This document shows positions 1 to 7,293 of a DNA stretch of 9,735 nt, piece by piece. Origin of the DNA: Bacillota bacterium (GTDB lineage Bacteria > Bacillota > Sulfobacillia > Symbiobacteriales > ZC4RG38); assembly GCA_003242505.1 (NCBI GenBank), contig QGUP01000045.1:1-9735 (forward strand). Direction: 5' to 3'. The notes below the pieces were generated by a model. It did no database searches. It worked only from the letters and a program-made list of their open reading frames with translations, and was not told the origin of the DNA. The position numbers and the translations under genes were made by a program. Numbering within the stretch: position 1 is the first letter of the stretch; the number at the start of each line of letters is the position of its first letter.

Positions 1-1
1 G

Positions 2-2560
2 ATTGTTATAAGAGACCGGACCTACACCCCGATCAAGCAGATCCCGAAGCACGTCCAGGACGCGGTGGTCGCCAGCGAGGACGTCCGGTTCTGGCACCAC
101 AAGGGGATCGACCCCTACCGCATCATCGGCGCGGTCTGGGCGGACCTCAAGTACTTCCTCACCGGCCGGGGGGTTCTGCAGGGGGCCAGCACCATCACCC
201 AGCAGCTGGCCCGGAACCAGTTCCTCACCCTGGACCAGACCGTCGAGCGGAAGGTCAAGGAGATGATCCTGGCCCTCAAGCTCGAGCGGGTCTACACCAA
301 GGAAGAGATCCTGGAGCGGTACCTGAACGAGGTCCACTTCGGCGGCAGCGCCTACGGCATCTACGCCGCCGCCCAGTACTACTTCGGCAAGACCCCGGAC
401 CAGCTCACCCTGGCGGAAGGGGCGATGCTGGCCGGGATCCTGCCGGCGCCCAACGCCCTCAACCCGTACGTCGACTTCGACGAGGCCAAGCGCCGGCAGG
501 AGATCGTCCTCGACCTGATGGCCAGGTGGGGCTTCATCACCCCGGAGCAGGCGGCCGCGGCCAAGGCCGAGAAGCTGACCCTGGCGGGGCAGCGCCAGCC
601 GGCCCAGCAGGCCCAGGCCGAGGCGCCGGAGGAAGGGCAGCCCATCGACTTCACCGGCGCCCACTACGTGGACTACGTGATCAACATCCTGACCACCCCG
701 GGCCTGGCGGAGCAGTACGGCATCCAGCCCTTTGACGACCGGGAGCTGTACCGGGGCGGTTACAAGATCTACACCGCGATGGACCCGGACCTCCAGCGCC
801 TGGCGGAGGAGACCCTGCGCCGGGTGATGAACGAGCAGGCCAAGAACTGGAAGCAGCTGCAGATGGACCCGGAGCACCCGGAGGAGTGGATCCAGGGTGC
901 GATGGTGGTCAAGGAGGTCAAGACCGGCCGGGTCCGGGCCATCGTCGGCGGCCGCACCCACCAGACCATGCGGGAGCTGAACCGGGCGACGGACGTCCGC
1001 CGGCAGCCGGGGTCCACGTTCAAGCCCATCGCGGTCTACGTCCCCGCGATTGAACTCCTGGGCTACGGCCCCGGCACGGCGGTGGACGACGCCCCCTTGC
1101 GGTGGGACCCGGAGCTGAAGCAGCTCTGGCCGGAGAACTTCGAGAAGAGCTACGAGGGGCTGATCCCCCTCTGGCGGGCGGTGGCCCAGTCCAAGAACGC
1201 GGCGGCCATCAACGTCCTGAACAAGGTGGGCGTCGAGCGGGCGGTGGCCGTCGCCGAGGCCCTGGGCATCCGCAGCCTCGTCAAGTCCGGCCCGGCCAAC
1301 GACATGAACCTGGCCATGGGGCTGGGGGGCCTCACCCAGGGGGTCACCTTGCTGGAGATGACCGACGCCTTCTCCACCATCGCCAACCTGGGGCAGCGGA
1401 TCGACCCGGTGGTGATCGAGAAGATCGTCGACCGGAACGGCACGGTGATCTACGAGGCCCGGCCCCAGCAGCGGCAGGTGATCAAGCCCTCCACCGCCTA
1501 CCTGATGATCCAGGCGATGAAGGAGACCATCCGCCAGGGGACCGCCCGGGGCCGCACCGGCGGCTTCAATGGCTGGCCCTTCGCGGGAAAGACCGGCACC
1601 ACGGAGCGGAACGTCGACGCCTGGTTCCTCGGCTTCTCCACCGACCTGGTGGTGGGCGTCTGGAACGGGTACGACAACCGGGATAAGCCCCGGTACCTGC
1701 CCTACACCGGCGCCTACGTCCCGGTCTCCATCTGGTACGAGTTCATGAAGCAGGTCTACAAGGACGGGCCGCCGGCGGACTGGCCCCGGCCCCAGAACGT
1801 GGTCGAGGTGGAGATCTGCGAGAAGACGGGGCTGCTCCCCAGCCCCCTCTGCCCGAAGACCACCCGGGCCCTCTTCGCCGCGGAGAGCCAGCCCACCCAG
1901 TACGACGTCGACTGGTGGCAGGCGGCCTACGTGGTGCAGGAGACGGTGACCCGGCCCAACGGGGAGACGACGACGGTCTGGAAGCTCTGGCAGCCCGGTT
2001 GCCCGGGCCAGCCCGAGCAGCGGGTCTTCCTGGTCCGGCCGCCCTTCCCCCGGCACCCGACGGATCCCTACAATCCGCGGTACGTGCCCAAGGACGTGGC
2101 CATGGCCCTGCCCACGGAGTACTGCACCCCGGCCCCCGGCGGGGGCGCCGGGGACCAGGGCTCCCTCCTGCCGCTCCCGGACCTGCCCTGGCTCCCCGGG
2201 GGCGGGAACGGGCCGGGCACCCCCGGCGAGGGCGGGCAGCCGGGGCAGCCGCCGGACCAGGGGACCCCGGGGCAGCAGCCGCCGGGCCAGGGCGGCCAGA
2301 TGCCCAGCCCCGGGCCCGGGGGCACCCAGCCCCCCGGCGACCAGCCTCCGGTCCAGCAGCCGCCGCCCCAGGGCGGCCACCCTCCTCAGGGGCAGCGGCC
2401 GCCCGAGGGCGGCAACCAGTCCGGCGGGGGCCAGACCTCCGGGAACTCCGGCCATCCGGCCGGCGGCAGCCGGGAGGGCCCGGGCGAGGGCGGCGACGGA
2501 AACGGCCCTCCCTCCTGGCTGAACCTACCCCCGATCCCCCGGCCGGGGGGCGGGAACTGA
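2..2560 (+). CDS. Class A penicillin-binding protein (PBP1A-type), 5'-truncated by window edge
   Basis: Bifunctional peptidoglycan glycosyltransferase/DD-transpeptidase acting outside the membrane. The reading frame is open from base 2, so the true start, cytoplasmic N-terminus and membrane anchor lie left of the window. Numbering from the GTG at 65, the glycosyltransferase (family GT51) has EDVRFWHHKGID (catalytic Glu5), GASTITQQ (40-47) and ERKVKEMILALKLE. The transpeptidase has STFK (nucleophile Ser317), SKN (376-378) and KTGTT (509-513), so all catalytic motifs are intact. A Cys-containing segment (EICEKTGLLPSPLC) follows, as in many PBP1A C-termini. From about residue 688 to 831 the protein is a low-complexity Pro/Gly/Gln tail with nine Pro-Pro steps. 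The GTG at 65 is not the real start, because conserved family sequence (IPKHVQDAVVASED) continues upstream of it. The first four visible codons (ATT GTT ATA AGA) are A/T-rich, unlike the rest. Family assignment is certain; the precise paralogue is not. Confidence 0.96.
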   Translation: MVIRDRTYTPIKQIPKHVQDAVVASEDVRFWHHKGIDPYRIIGAVWADLKYFLTGRGVLQGASTITQQLARNQFLTLDQTVERKVKEMILALKLERVYTKEEILERYLNEVHFGGSAYGIYAAAQYYFGKTPDQLTLAEGAMLAGILPAPNALNPYVDFDEAKRRQEIVLDLMARWGFITPEQAAAAKAEKLTLAGQRQPAQQAQAEAPEEGQPIDFTGAHYVDYVINILTTPGLAEQYGIQPFDDRELYRGGYKIYTAMDPDLQRLAEETLRRVMNEQAKNWKQLQMDPEHPEEWIQGAMVVKEVKTGRVRAIVGGRTHQTMRELNRATDVRRQPGSTFKPIAVYVPAIELLGYGPGTAVDDAPLRWDPELKQLWPENFEKSYEGLIPLWRAVAQSKNAAAINVLNKVGVERAVAVAEALGIRSLVKSGPANDMNLAMGLGGLTQGVTLLEMTDAFSTIANLGQRIDPVVIEKIVDRNGTVIYEARPQQRQVIKPSTAYLMIQAMKETIRQGTARGRTGGFNGWPFAGKTGTTERNVDAWFLGFSTDLVVGVWNGYDNRDKPRYLPYTGAYVPVSIWYEFMKQVYKDGPPADWPRPQNVVEVEICEKTGLLPSPLCPKTTRALFAAESQPTQYDVDWWQAAYVVQETVTRPNGETTTVWKLWQPGCPGQPEQRVFLVRPPFPRHPTDPYNPRYVPKDVAMALPTEYCTPAPGGGAGDQGSLLPLPDLPWLPGGGNGPGTPGEGGQPGQPPDQGTPGQQPPGQGGQMPSPGPGGTQPPGDQPPVQQPPPQGGHPPQGQRPPEGGNQSGGGQTSGNSGHPAGGSREGPGEGGDGNGPPSWLNLPPIPRPGGGN
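2126..2557 (+). repeat. Low-complexity Pro/Gly/Gln-rich tail-coding segment of the penicillin-binding protein
   Basis: About 144 codons after Cys687 encode almost only Pro, Gly and Gln, with a few Ser, Thr, Glu, Asp and Asn. Short degenerate units such as QPP, GQGG and PPEGG recur without a fixed period. Nine Pro-Pro (or PPP) steps are visible, including LPPIP near the C-terminus. Similar disordered tails are known on PBP1A proteins of Firmicutes and are presumed to extend through the wall; that role is inferred here. The segment lies outside the membrane by the topology of the family. Confidence 0.8.
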
Positions 2561-2580
2561 CCGCCCCCCGGCCGGGGGGT
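2534..2580 (+). terminator. Perfect 18-bp GC hairpin spanning the stop codon of the penicillin-binding protein gene
   Basis: The arms 2536-2553 (CCCCCGGCCGGGGGGCGG) and 2561-2578 are exact reverse complements. They are separated by a 7-nt loop, GAACTGA, whose last three bases are the TGA stop. In RNA a U-G and an A-U pair could extend the stem to 20 bp. No T-tract follows, so it is not a classical intrinsic terminator. Termination, 3'-end protection, or attenuation before the downstream HD gene are all possible. Each arm also contains the 14-base self-complementary core CCCCCGGCCGGGGG, so two smaller hairpins are an alternative fold. Confidence 0.5.
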
Positions 2581-2613
2581 GGCAAGCCCAGAGCTCAGGC
2601 GCAACCGAACCCC

Positions 2614-2620
2614 GAGGTGA
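2614..2620 (+). promoter_or_regulatory. Ribosome binding site GAGGTGA of the HD-domain gene
   Basis: GAGGTGA matches the complement of the 3' end of 16S rRNA and lies 7 nt before the GTG at 2628. This strong site supports that GTG as the start rather than the next GTG at 2634. No separate promoter is recognisable in the 67-base gap, so the gene may depend on read-through from the penicillin-binding protein gene. Confidence 0.8.
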
Positions 2621-2627
2621 TTCCGGC

Positions 2628-3887
2628 GTGCTGGTGCGGGACCCGGTCCAGGGCGACATCTACCTGACCGAAAACGAACGGGCGGTCCTGGAGTGCAAGG
2701 AGATCCAGCGGCTCCGGGGGATCAAGCAGCTCGGCACCGCGTACCTGGTCTACCCGGGCTGCGTCCACACCCGGTTCGACCACTCCCTGGGGGTGCTGGC
2801 CACGGCACGCCGGATCCTCCGGCACCTGGAGTGGGCCGGCTGGTCCATCCCGCCGGAGGAGCAGGAACTGGTGACCATCGCCGCCCTGATCCACGACGTC
2901 ACCCACGTTCCCTTCGGCCACACCTTCGAGGACGAGCGGCAGATCTGGCCCCGGCACGACAGCGGCCACCGGCTCCAGTACTTCCTCAGCCCGGAGACGG
3001 AACTGGGGCAGACCCTCCGCCGGCTGGGGGTCCTGGAGCCGGTCCGGGCCATCCTCCAGGGCCGGGGGCCCCGGCCCTGGATGTCCGAACTCATCGCCTC
3101 CACCGTCGACGCGGACCTCCTGGACTACCTCCGCCGGGACTCGTACTTCGCCGGCCTCCGGCACGACTACGACGACCGGATCTTCACTTACTTCATCCTG
3201 GTGGATGACCACCTGGTCATGAACATGTCCCGGCACCAGCAGGAGCGGCCCGACGCCCGGTCGGAGATCCTCCACCTCCTGCGGATCCGCTACTACCTCA
3301 CCGAGCGGGTCTACCTCCACCATGCCAAGGTGGCCTCCGGCGCGATGATCGCCAAGGCGGTGGAGATCGCCTCCCGGACCTGGCTCCGGGAGGAACAGCT
3401 CTACACCCTGAGCGACGAGCTCTTCCTGGACCTCCTCACCCGGTTTCCGGATGCGACGGTGGCGGAGCTGGCGGAGCGGGTCCGGCTCCGGCGGCTCTAC
3501 AAGCGGGCCTACGTCCTCTCCGGCGCCAGCCTCGGGGGCCAGACGGCCCAGATCATCCAGCGGTTCTCCGGCCAGTCCCGGGACCGGGAGCACCTGGAGG
3601 AGACCCTGGCCCGGCGGGCCGGCCTCCGGCCCGGGCAGGTGATCGTCTACTGCCCGAAGGCCACCTTCTTCAAGGAGGTGGCGGTGCCGGTCCGGACCAC
3701 CCGGGGGGTGATGCCCCTCTCGAGCCTCGACTCCCCCCTCTCCGGCGACGTCGCGGCCCTGGCCCGGGAGTACGGCGAGCTCTGGCGGCTGATGGTCTTC
3801 GCCCCCGCCGAGCACCGGGAGGCGGTGCGCCGGGCCTGCGAGGAGGAGTTTGGGCTCCCCAGCGAGTACCGGGCGGAGGCAGGCTAG
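2628..3887 (+). CDS. HD-superfamily metal-dependent phosphohydrolase (dGTPase/SAMHD1-like, COG1078 type)
   Basis: 419 residues, GTG start, cytoplasmic with no signal peptide or membrane segment. The HD fold signature is complete. His52 lies in TRFDHSLG, His89-Asp90 in IHDVTHVPFGHTFED, and the downstream acidic element is DADLLDYLRRD (Asp161 to Asp171). His98 and the following acidic residues match the substrate-phosphate region of dNTPase-like HD proteins. The opening (RDPVQGDIYLTENE, then IQRLRGIKQLG) and the YPGCVHTRFDHSLG block are typical of the COG1078 group. Related proteins hydrolyse dNTPs or other nucleoside phosphates, but many have no proven substrate, so the exact reaction is open. 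The gene begins 67 bases after the penicillin-binding protein gene and ends 85 bases before ytrH. A 25-base perfect palindrome lies inside it at 3056-3080. Superfamily assignment is firm; substrate and physiological role are unknown. Confidence 0.93.
   Translation: MLVRDPVQGDIYLTENERAVLECKEIQRLRGIKQLGTAYLVYPGCVHTRFDHSLGVLATARRILRHLEWAGWSIPPEEQELVTIAALIHDVTHVPFGHTFEDERQIWPRHDSGHRLQYFLSPETELGQTLRRLGVLEPVRAILQGRGPRPWMSELIASTVDADLLDYLRRDSYFAGLRHDYDDRIFTYFILVDDHLVMNMSRHQQERPDARSEILHLLRIRYYLTERVYLHHAKVASGAMIAKAVEIASRTWLREEQLYTLSDELFLDLLTRFPDATVAELAERVRLRRLYKRAYVLSGASLGGQTAQIIQRFSGQSRDREHLEETLARRAGLRPGQVIVYCPKATFFKEVAVPVRTTRGVMPLSSLDSPLSGDVAALAREYGELWRLMVFAPAEHREAVRRACEEEFGLPSEYRAEAG
3055..3081. repeat. 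Perfect 12-13 bp inverted repeat inside the HD-domain gene
   Basis: CCAGGGCCGGGG (3056-3067) and CCCCGGCCCTGG (3069-3080) are exact reverse complements around a single G at 3068. The flanking T3055 and A3081 add one more pair. The segment encodes LQGRGPRPW in a region between the HD motif and the DADLLDYL motif. It could form a strong mRNA hairpin or a cruciform. In DNA of this base composition such palindromes can also arise through coding constraints, so a function is not established. Confidence 0.6.
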
Positions 3888-3935
3888 GGCCCCCTGGGGA
3901 CCGCACCCTGCGGCTCCCGAGGCATGGCAGACAAC

Positions 3936-3966
3936 ATCCCCCCGTACCCATGGGGTGCGGGGGGAT
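3936..3966 (+). promoter_or_regulatory. 14-bp hairpin burying the likely ytrH ribosome binding site (possible terminator of the HD gene)
   Basis: Arms 3936-3949 and 3953-3966 pair along their full length (ATCCCCCCG, then T-G wobble, then ACCC against GGGT-G-CGGGGGGAT) around a 3-nt loop, ATG. No T-tract follows. The 3' arm contains the G-run 3959-3964, the only purine-rich Shine-Dalgarno candidate before the ATG at 3973, so the fold would hide it. It may act as an intergenic terminator, as a translational block on ytrH, or both. Which of these holds cannot be decided from sequence. Confidence 0.45.
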
Positions 3967-3972
3967 TCTCGC

Positions 3973-4302
3973 ATGTCTGGCGGGTTCGCCTGGACCCTGG
4001 TCCAGGCCTTTGCGGTGGCCCTGGGGGTCGACCTCGGGGGCGCCCTGCTGGCCGCGGCGGCGGCAGCCCTCACCGGGGGCTATCCCCTCCGGACCCTGGG
4101 GGCCTGGGCCGAGGAACTGCGGCTCTGGGGGGCCATCGCCGCCCTGGGGGGGAGCTTCGACCCCCTCCGGGGGATCGAGCAGGGGATCTTCTACCTGGAC
4201 CTCCGGGTCCTGGCCAAGCAGGTGCTCTGGGTGGTGGCGGCGCTCAGCGGGGCCCACACCGGCTACCTCCTCCTCCGGGCCCTGGCCGGGGAGCCCCGGT
4301 GA
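3973..4302 (+). CDS. ytrH: YtrH-family sporulation membrane protein
   Basis: 109 residues, the usual size for YtrH. Three hydrophobic stretches are visible: about residues 6-35 (starting FAWTLVQAFAVALGVDLGG), about 50-63 (LWGAIAALGGSFDP) and about 80-105 (QVLWVVAALSGAHTGYLLL). The GGSFDP...IEQG and KQ..W...ALSGAHTG patterns match YtrH proteins of spore-formers. In Bacillus subtilis ytrH and ytrI belong to the mother-cell sigma-E regulon and are needed for efficient sporulation; their biochemical role is unknown. The ATG at 3973 is chosen because the hydrophobic family sequence begins there. The frame stays open to an ATG at 3850, but that extension overlaps the HD gene and has no family-like sequence. 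I could not identify a sigma-E promoter in the 85-base gap. The stop overlaps the next start (GTGA), implying translational coupling. Confidence 0.9.
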   Translation: MSGGFAWTLVQAFAVALGVDLGGALLAAAAAALTGGYPLRTLGAWAEELRLWGAIAALGGSFDPLRGIEQGIFYLDLRVLAKQVLWVVAALSGAHTGYLLLRALAGEPR

Positions 4303-4841
4303 CCCCGGTGGGAGGCGCCCCACTGCTTCCGGGCGGGGGCAACGCACCCTTGGACCCGGGGGGCAAGGCCCCGGCCCCGGGGCCGGCCCGGCGGCTGGTC
4401 GCGGCCCTCTGCCTCGGCGCGCTCCTGGGCGCGGGCGGGGCCGCCCTCGGCGCGGGCCGGACCGTCCAGCGGCTGCGGCTGGAGCGGGACCAGGCCCTGG
4501 CGGAACTGGAGGCCACCCGGAAAGAGCTCCGGGCCCTCCAGGAGAGCGTCCGGAACCAGGGCCGGGGACCCCGGGTCCAGGAGGTGGCGGTCCGGGTCTT
4601 CGACGCCCCGGACGACCGGGTGCGGGTGGAGATGCAGCGCCGGCTGGAGCGGGAGCTGACGGGGCTGGTGGGCCGGCGGCTCGAGGAATTGGACCCGGCG
4701 CCCGTGGTCTGGCGGCTGCAGCGGGCCACCTGGGAGGTGGACGGCCGGATGTACCGGGCCGAGGTCCTCACCGTCGCGGTCTGGACCCGGCTCACTCTGA
4801 ACGTCCGCATCGCCCCGGCGCCGGCGCCGGGGCCGGGGTGA
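4299..4841 (+). CDS. YtrI-like sporulation membrane protein
   Basis: 180 residues from the GTG at 4299, which overlaps the ytrH stop as GTGA. GGGGAG at 4288-4293 lies 5 nt upstream. A second in-frame GTG at 4308 is less well placed. Layout: a Gly/Pro-rich N-terminus (1-30), one membrane helix (about 33-53, starting RRLVAALCLGALLGAGG), a charged coiled coil (about 55-87, RLRLERDQALAELEATRKE), then a soluble C-terminal domain (about 92-175). The last domain has the pattern QEVAVRV...LVGRRLEEL...WEVDGRMYRAEV..VAVWTRLTLNV, which I recognise as YtrI-like. Position directly after ytrH supports this, since the two genes are also neighbours in Bacillus. The role is presumed to be in the mother cell during spore formation. 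Similarity is by pattern only. The APAPAPGPG ending is encoded by a GC palindrome. Confidence 0.72.
   Translation: MTPVGGAPLLPGGGNAPLDPGGKAPAPGPARRLVAALCLGALLGAGGAALGAGRTVQRLRLERDQALAELEATRKELRALQESVRNQGRGPRVQEVAVRVFDAPDDRVRVEMQRRLERELTGLVGRRLEELDPAPVVWRLQRATWEVDGRMYRAEVLTVAVWTRLTLNVRIAPAPAPGPG
4812..4833. terminator. 22-bp perfect palindrome at the convergent ytrI-like/mutS2 junction
   Basis: GCCCCGGCGCC (4812-4822) is followed immediately by its reverse complement (4823-4833). As RNA this gives a 9-bp GC stem with a CCGG loop on either strand. It lies inside the last codons of the ytrI-like gene and 10 bases past the mutS2 stop, so it could serve as a two-way stop or 3'-end structure for both transcripts. 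Neither side has a proper T-tract; only ATTTA follows on the + strand. Confidence 0.4.
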
Positions 4842-4842
4842 T

Positions 4843-7263
4843 TTACTCCTGCAGCCGGACGATGGTCACCCCGTCGCCCCCCTCGCCGACGCTCCCCAGC
4901 CGGAAGCTGACCACCGCGGGGTGTTCCTTGAGGAACTTCTGGATCGCCTGGCGCAGGGCGCCGGTGCCCCGGCCGTGGATGATCCGGACCTGGGGCGCGC
5001 CCGCGAGGACCGCGTCGTCCAGGTGCTTGTCCACCCGGGCGAGGGCCTCCTCCACCGTCAGTCCCCGGAGGTCCAGTTCCGGCCGGAAGCCCGCGGCCTT
5101 GCCCGCGGAGAGGGGTGCGCCGCCGGCGCCGGGCCGGTAGCCCGCCAGGCCCGTCGCCCCCGTCGGCAGCCCCTGGGCGCCTCGCCGGGCGCCGGCCCCC
5201 GCCGGGGCCGGCTCCAGGCGCTCCACGTCGGTGACGTGCACCGTCACCTTCAGGATCCCGGCCTGGACCTGGAGGTTCCCGTCGGCGTCGGGCGGGGAGA
5301 GGACCGTCGCCCGGACGTCCAGGGACCGGACCCGGACCTCCTCCCCGGGCCGGAGGTCCTCCGGCGGCGGACCGGCCGGCGCCGCCGCCGGCCGCAGGGC
5401 CGCCAGCCGCCCTTCCAGCCCCCGGATCCGGCTCCGGGCCGCCTCGATGGCCCGCTCCTGCTCCAGGGCGAGTTGCTGCCGCCGGGCGGCCTTCAGTTCC
5501 TCGATCAGGGTCTCGGCCTCCCGGCGCACCTCCTGGAGGATCCGGGCGGCCTCGGCCCGGGCCCGCTCCAGCACCTCCTTCTCCCGGCGCCGGGCCTCGG
5601 CCAGGTGCGCCTCCGCCTCGGCCCGGAGGCGCTCTGCCTCCGCCCGGGCCCGGTGGGCCGCCTCCCGCTCCCGCTCCGCCTCCGCCCGGGAGGCCTGGAT
5701 CTGGGCGAGGAGCCGCTCCACCTTCTCCTCATCCCGGGTGAGGAATCCCCGGGCCCGCTCCACCAGCACCGGGCTCAGCCCCAGGCGCAGGGCGATCTCA
5801 AAGGCCTGGGAGGCCCCGGGGACGCCGATCGCCAGTTTGTAGGTGGGCCGGAGGGTCTCCAGGTCGAACTCCACCGAGGCGTTCTCCACCCGGGGGCGGT
5901 TGTACGCGAAGGCCTTCAGTTCCGGGTAGTGGGTGGTGGCCACCACCCGGGCCCCCCGGGCCTGGAGGTGGTCGAGGATCGCCATGGCCAGGGCCGCGCC
6001 CTCGGTGGGGTCGGTGCCGGCCCCGATCTCGTCGAGGAGCACCAGGGCCCCGGGCTCGAGCTGGTTCAGGATCTCGACGATCCGGCTCATGTGGGAGCTG
6101 AAGGTGGAGAGGGACTGCTCGATGGACTGCTCGTCGCCGATGTCGGCAAAAACCTGGGGGAAGACCGCCAGCCCCGTCCCGTAGGCCGCGGGAACGTGGA
6201 GCCCGGCCTGGGCCATCAGGGCAAAGAGGCCGACGGTCTTCAGGGTGACGGTCTTGCCACCGGTGTTGGGGCCGGTGATGACCAGAATGTCGAAGGTCTT
6301 GCCCAGGTGCAGGTCGATGGGCACGGGCCTCCCCGGCAGCAGGGGGTGCCGGCCCTGGCGGATCACCACCACCCCCCGGTCGTTGAGTTCCGGGGCCACC
6401 GCGTCCATCTCCTGGGAGAGGAGCCCCTTGGCAGCGCAGAGGTCGATTCTCCCCACCGCCTCCAGGGTGTCCGCCCAGGCCTCGGCCTCGGCAGCCACCA
6501 GGCCGGAGAGCCGGGTGAGGATCCGCTGGATCTCCTCCCGCTCCTCCAGGGCGAGGCGCTTCAGTTCGTTGTTCAGCTCCACCACCGCCATGGGCTCGAT
6601 GTAGAGGGTGGAGCCGCTGGCGGACTGGTCGTGGATGATCCCGGGCACCTGGGAGCGGTGCTCGACCTTGACCGGGAGGACGTAGCGGTCGTCCCGGATG
6701 GTGATGAGCGCGTCCTGGAGGTAGTTGCGCATGTTCGGGTTGCGGATCATGGCCTCCAGCCGCTCCCGGACCCGGGCCTGAAGGACCCGCATCTGCTTCC
6801 GGATCTGGCTGAGGGCCGGGGAGGCGTCGTCGGCCACCTCGCCCTCGGCGGTGATGGCCTGCCGGATCTCCGCCTCCAGGTGGACGAAGACGCCGATCTG
6901 GTTGCCGTAGGCGGCCAGGGTGGGGGCCTCGTCCCGGTGGTCGAGGAGGAACTTCTTCAGCCGCCGGCAGGCGGCGGCGGTGTCGGCCACGTCGAGGAGT
7001 TCCGCCGGATCCAGGACGCCGCCCAGGGCCGCCCGGCGGACCACCGCCCGGAGGTCGTGGATGCCCCCGAGGGGGATGGGGCTGCCGGAGCGCAAGAGCG
7101 CCCGGGCCTCGGAGGTTTCCCGGAGCCGGTGCCGGACCTCCAGCATCTCCGTCGATGGCAGCAGGGAGGCGCAGAGTTCCTTCCCCATTCGGGTGGCGGC
7201 CTTCTCCACCAGCCGCTCTCGGACCTTGTCGAATTCGAGGGTGCGGAGGGCCCGCTCGTCCAT
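4843..7263 (-). CDS. mutS2: Endonuclease/ribosome-rescue ATPase MutS2
   Basis: 806 residues, close to the usual length of about 780-800. Domains in order: helical core and clamp (about 1-310, with YIEPMAVVELNNEL), then an ABC-type ATPase with Walker A GPNTGGKT (331-338) and STFSSHMSRI. Walker B is LVLLDEIGAGTDP, with Asp411 and Glu412. A long Glu/Ala/Arg-rich coiled coil follows (about 510-630), then a KOW-like segment starting DLRPGEEVRVRS and a Gly/Ala-rich linker of about 45 residues. The C-terminal Smr domain has LDLRG (730-734) and HGRGTG (763-768). The mismatch-recognition domain of MutS is absent, as is typical. Family members suppress homologous recombination in Helicobacter and sense collided ribosomes in Bacillus; which applies here is not shown. 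The ATG at 7263 is forced by an in-frame TGA at 7272-7270. The stop lies one base from the convergent ytrI-like stop. Confidence 0.97.
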   Translation of the reverse strand: MDERALRTLEFDKVRERLVEKAATRMGKELCASLLPSTEMLEVRHRLRETSEARALLRSGSPIPLGGIHDLRAVVRRAALGGVLDPAELLDVADTAAACRRLKKFLLDHRDEAPTLAAYGNQIGVFVHLEAEIRQAITAEGEVADDASPALSQIRKQMRVLQARVRERLEAMIRNPNMRNYLQDALITIRDDRYVLPVKVEHRSQVPGIIHDQSASGSTLYIEPMAVVELNNELKRLALEEREEIQRILTRLSGLVAAEAEAWADTLEAVGRIDLCAAKGLLSQEMDAVAPELNDRGVVVIRQGRHPLLPGRPVPIDLHLGKTFDILVITGPNTGGKTVTLKTVGLFALMAQAGLHVPAAYGTGLAVFPQVFADIGDEQSIEQSLSTFSSHMSRIVEILNQLEPGALVLLDEIGAGTDPTEGAALAMAILDHLQARGARVVATTHYPELKAFAYNRPRVENASVEFDLETLRPTYKLAIGVPGASQAFEIALRLGLSPVLVERARGFLTRDEEKVERLLAQIQASRAEAEREREAAHRARAEAERLRAEAEAHLAEARRREKEVLERARAEAARILQEVRREAETLIEELKAARRQQLALEQERAIEAARSRIRGLEGRLAALRPAAAPAGPPPEDLRPGEEVRVRSLDVRATVLSPPDADGNLQVQAGILKVTVHVTDVERLEPAPAGAGARRGAQGLPTGATGLAGYRPGAGGAPLSAGKAAGFRPELDLRGLTVEEALARVDKHLDDAVLAGAPQVRIIHGRGTGALRQAIQKFLKEHPAVVSFRLGSVGEGGDGVTIVRLQE

Positions 7264-7293
7264 CGCCGATCATCCCGTCCTTTCGCGGCGCCA

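Noticed and set aside
1743..2585. 280-codon - strand and 250-codon + strand frames over the Pro/Gly-rich tail region
   Set aside because: Both come from the low-complexity GC-rich tail sequence read in other frames; Arg/Pro/Gly/Ala composition only.
3888..3935. Sigma-E type promoter for ytrH
   Set aside because: Expected from Bacillus biology, but no convincing -35/-10 pair of that class is visible in the gap.
3850..3972. N-terminal extension of ytrH to the ATG at 3850
   Set aside because: It overlaps the HD gene and runs through the hairpin, and the added 41 residues do not look like YtrH; the family sequence begins at 3973.
2595..4073. 492-codon open frame on the - strand across the HD gene
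   Set aside because: It spans a coding gene and an intergenic hairpin, is rich in Gly/Pro/Glu shadow sequence and has no family pattern.
5931..5948. 18-base perfect palindrome GGGTGGTGGCCACCACCC inside mutS2
   Set aside because: It encodes the conserved RVVATTH stretch of the ATPase, so Val/Ala/Thr codons explain it without a separate role.
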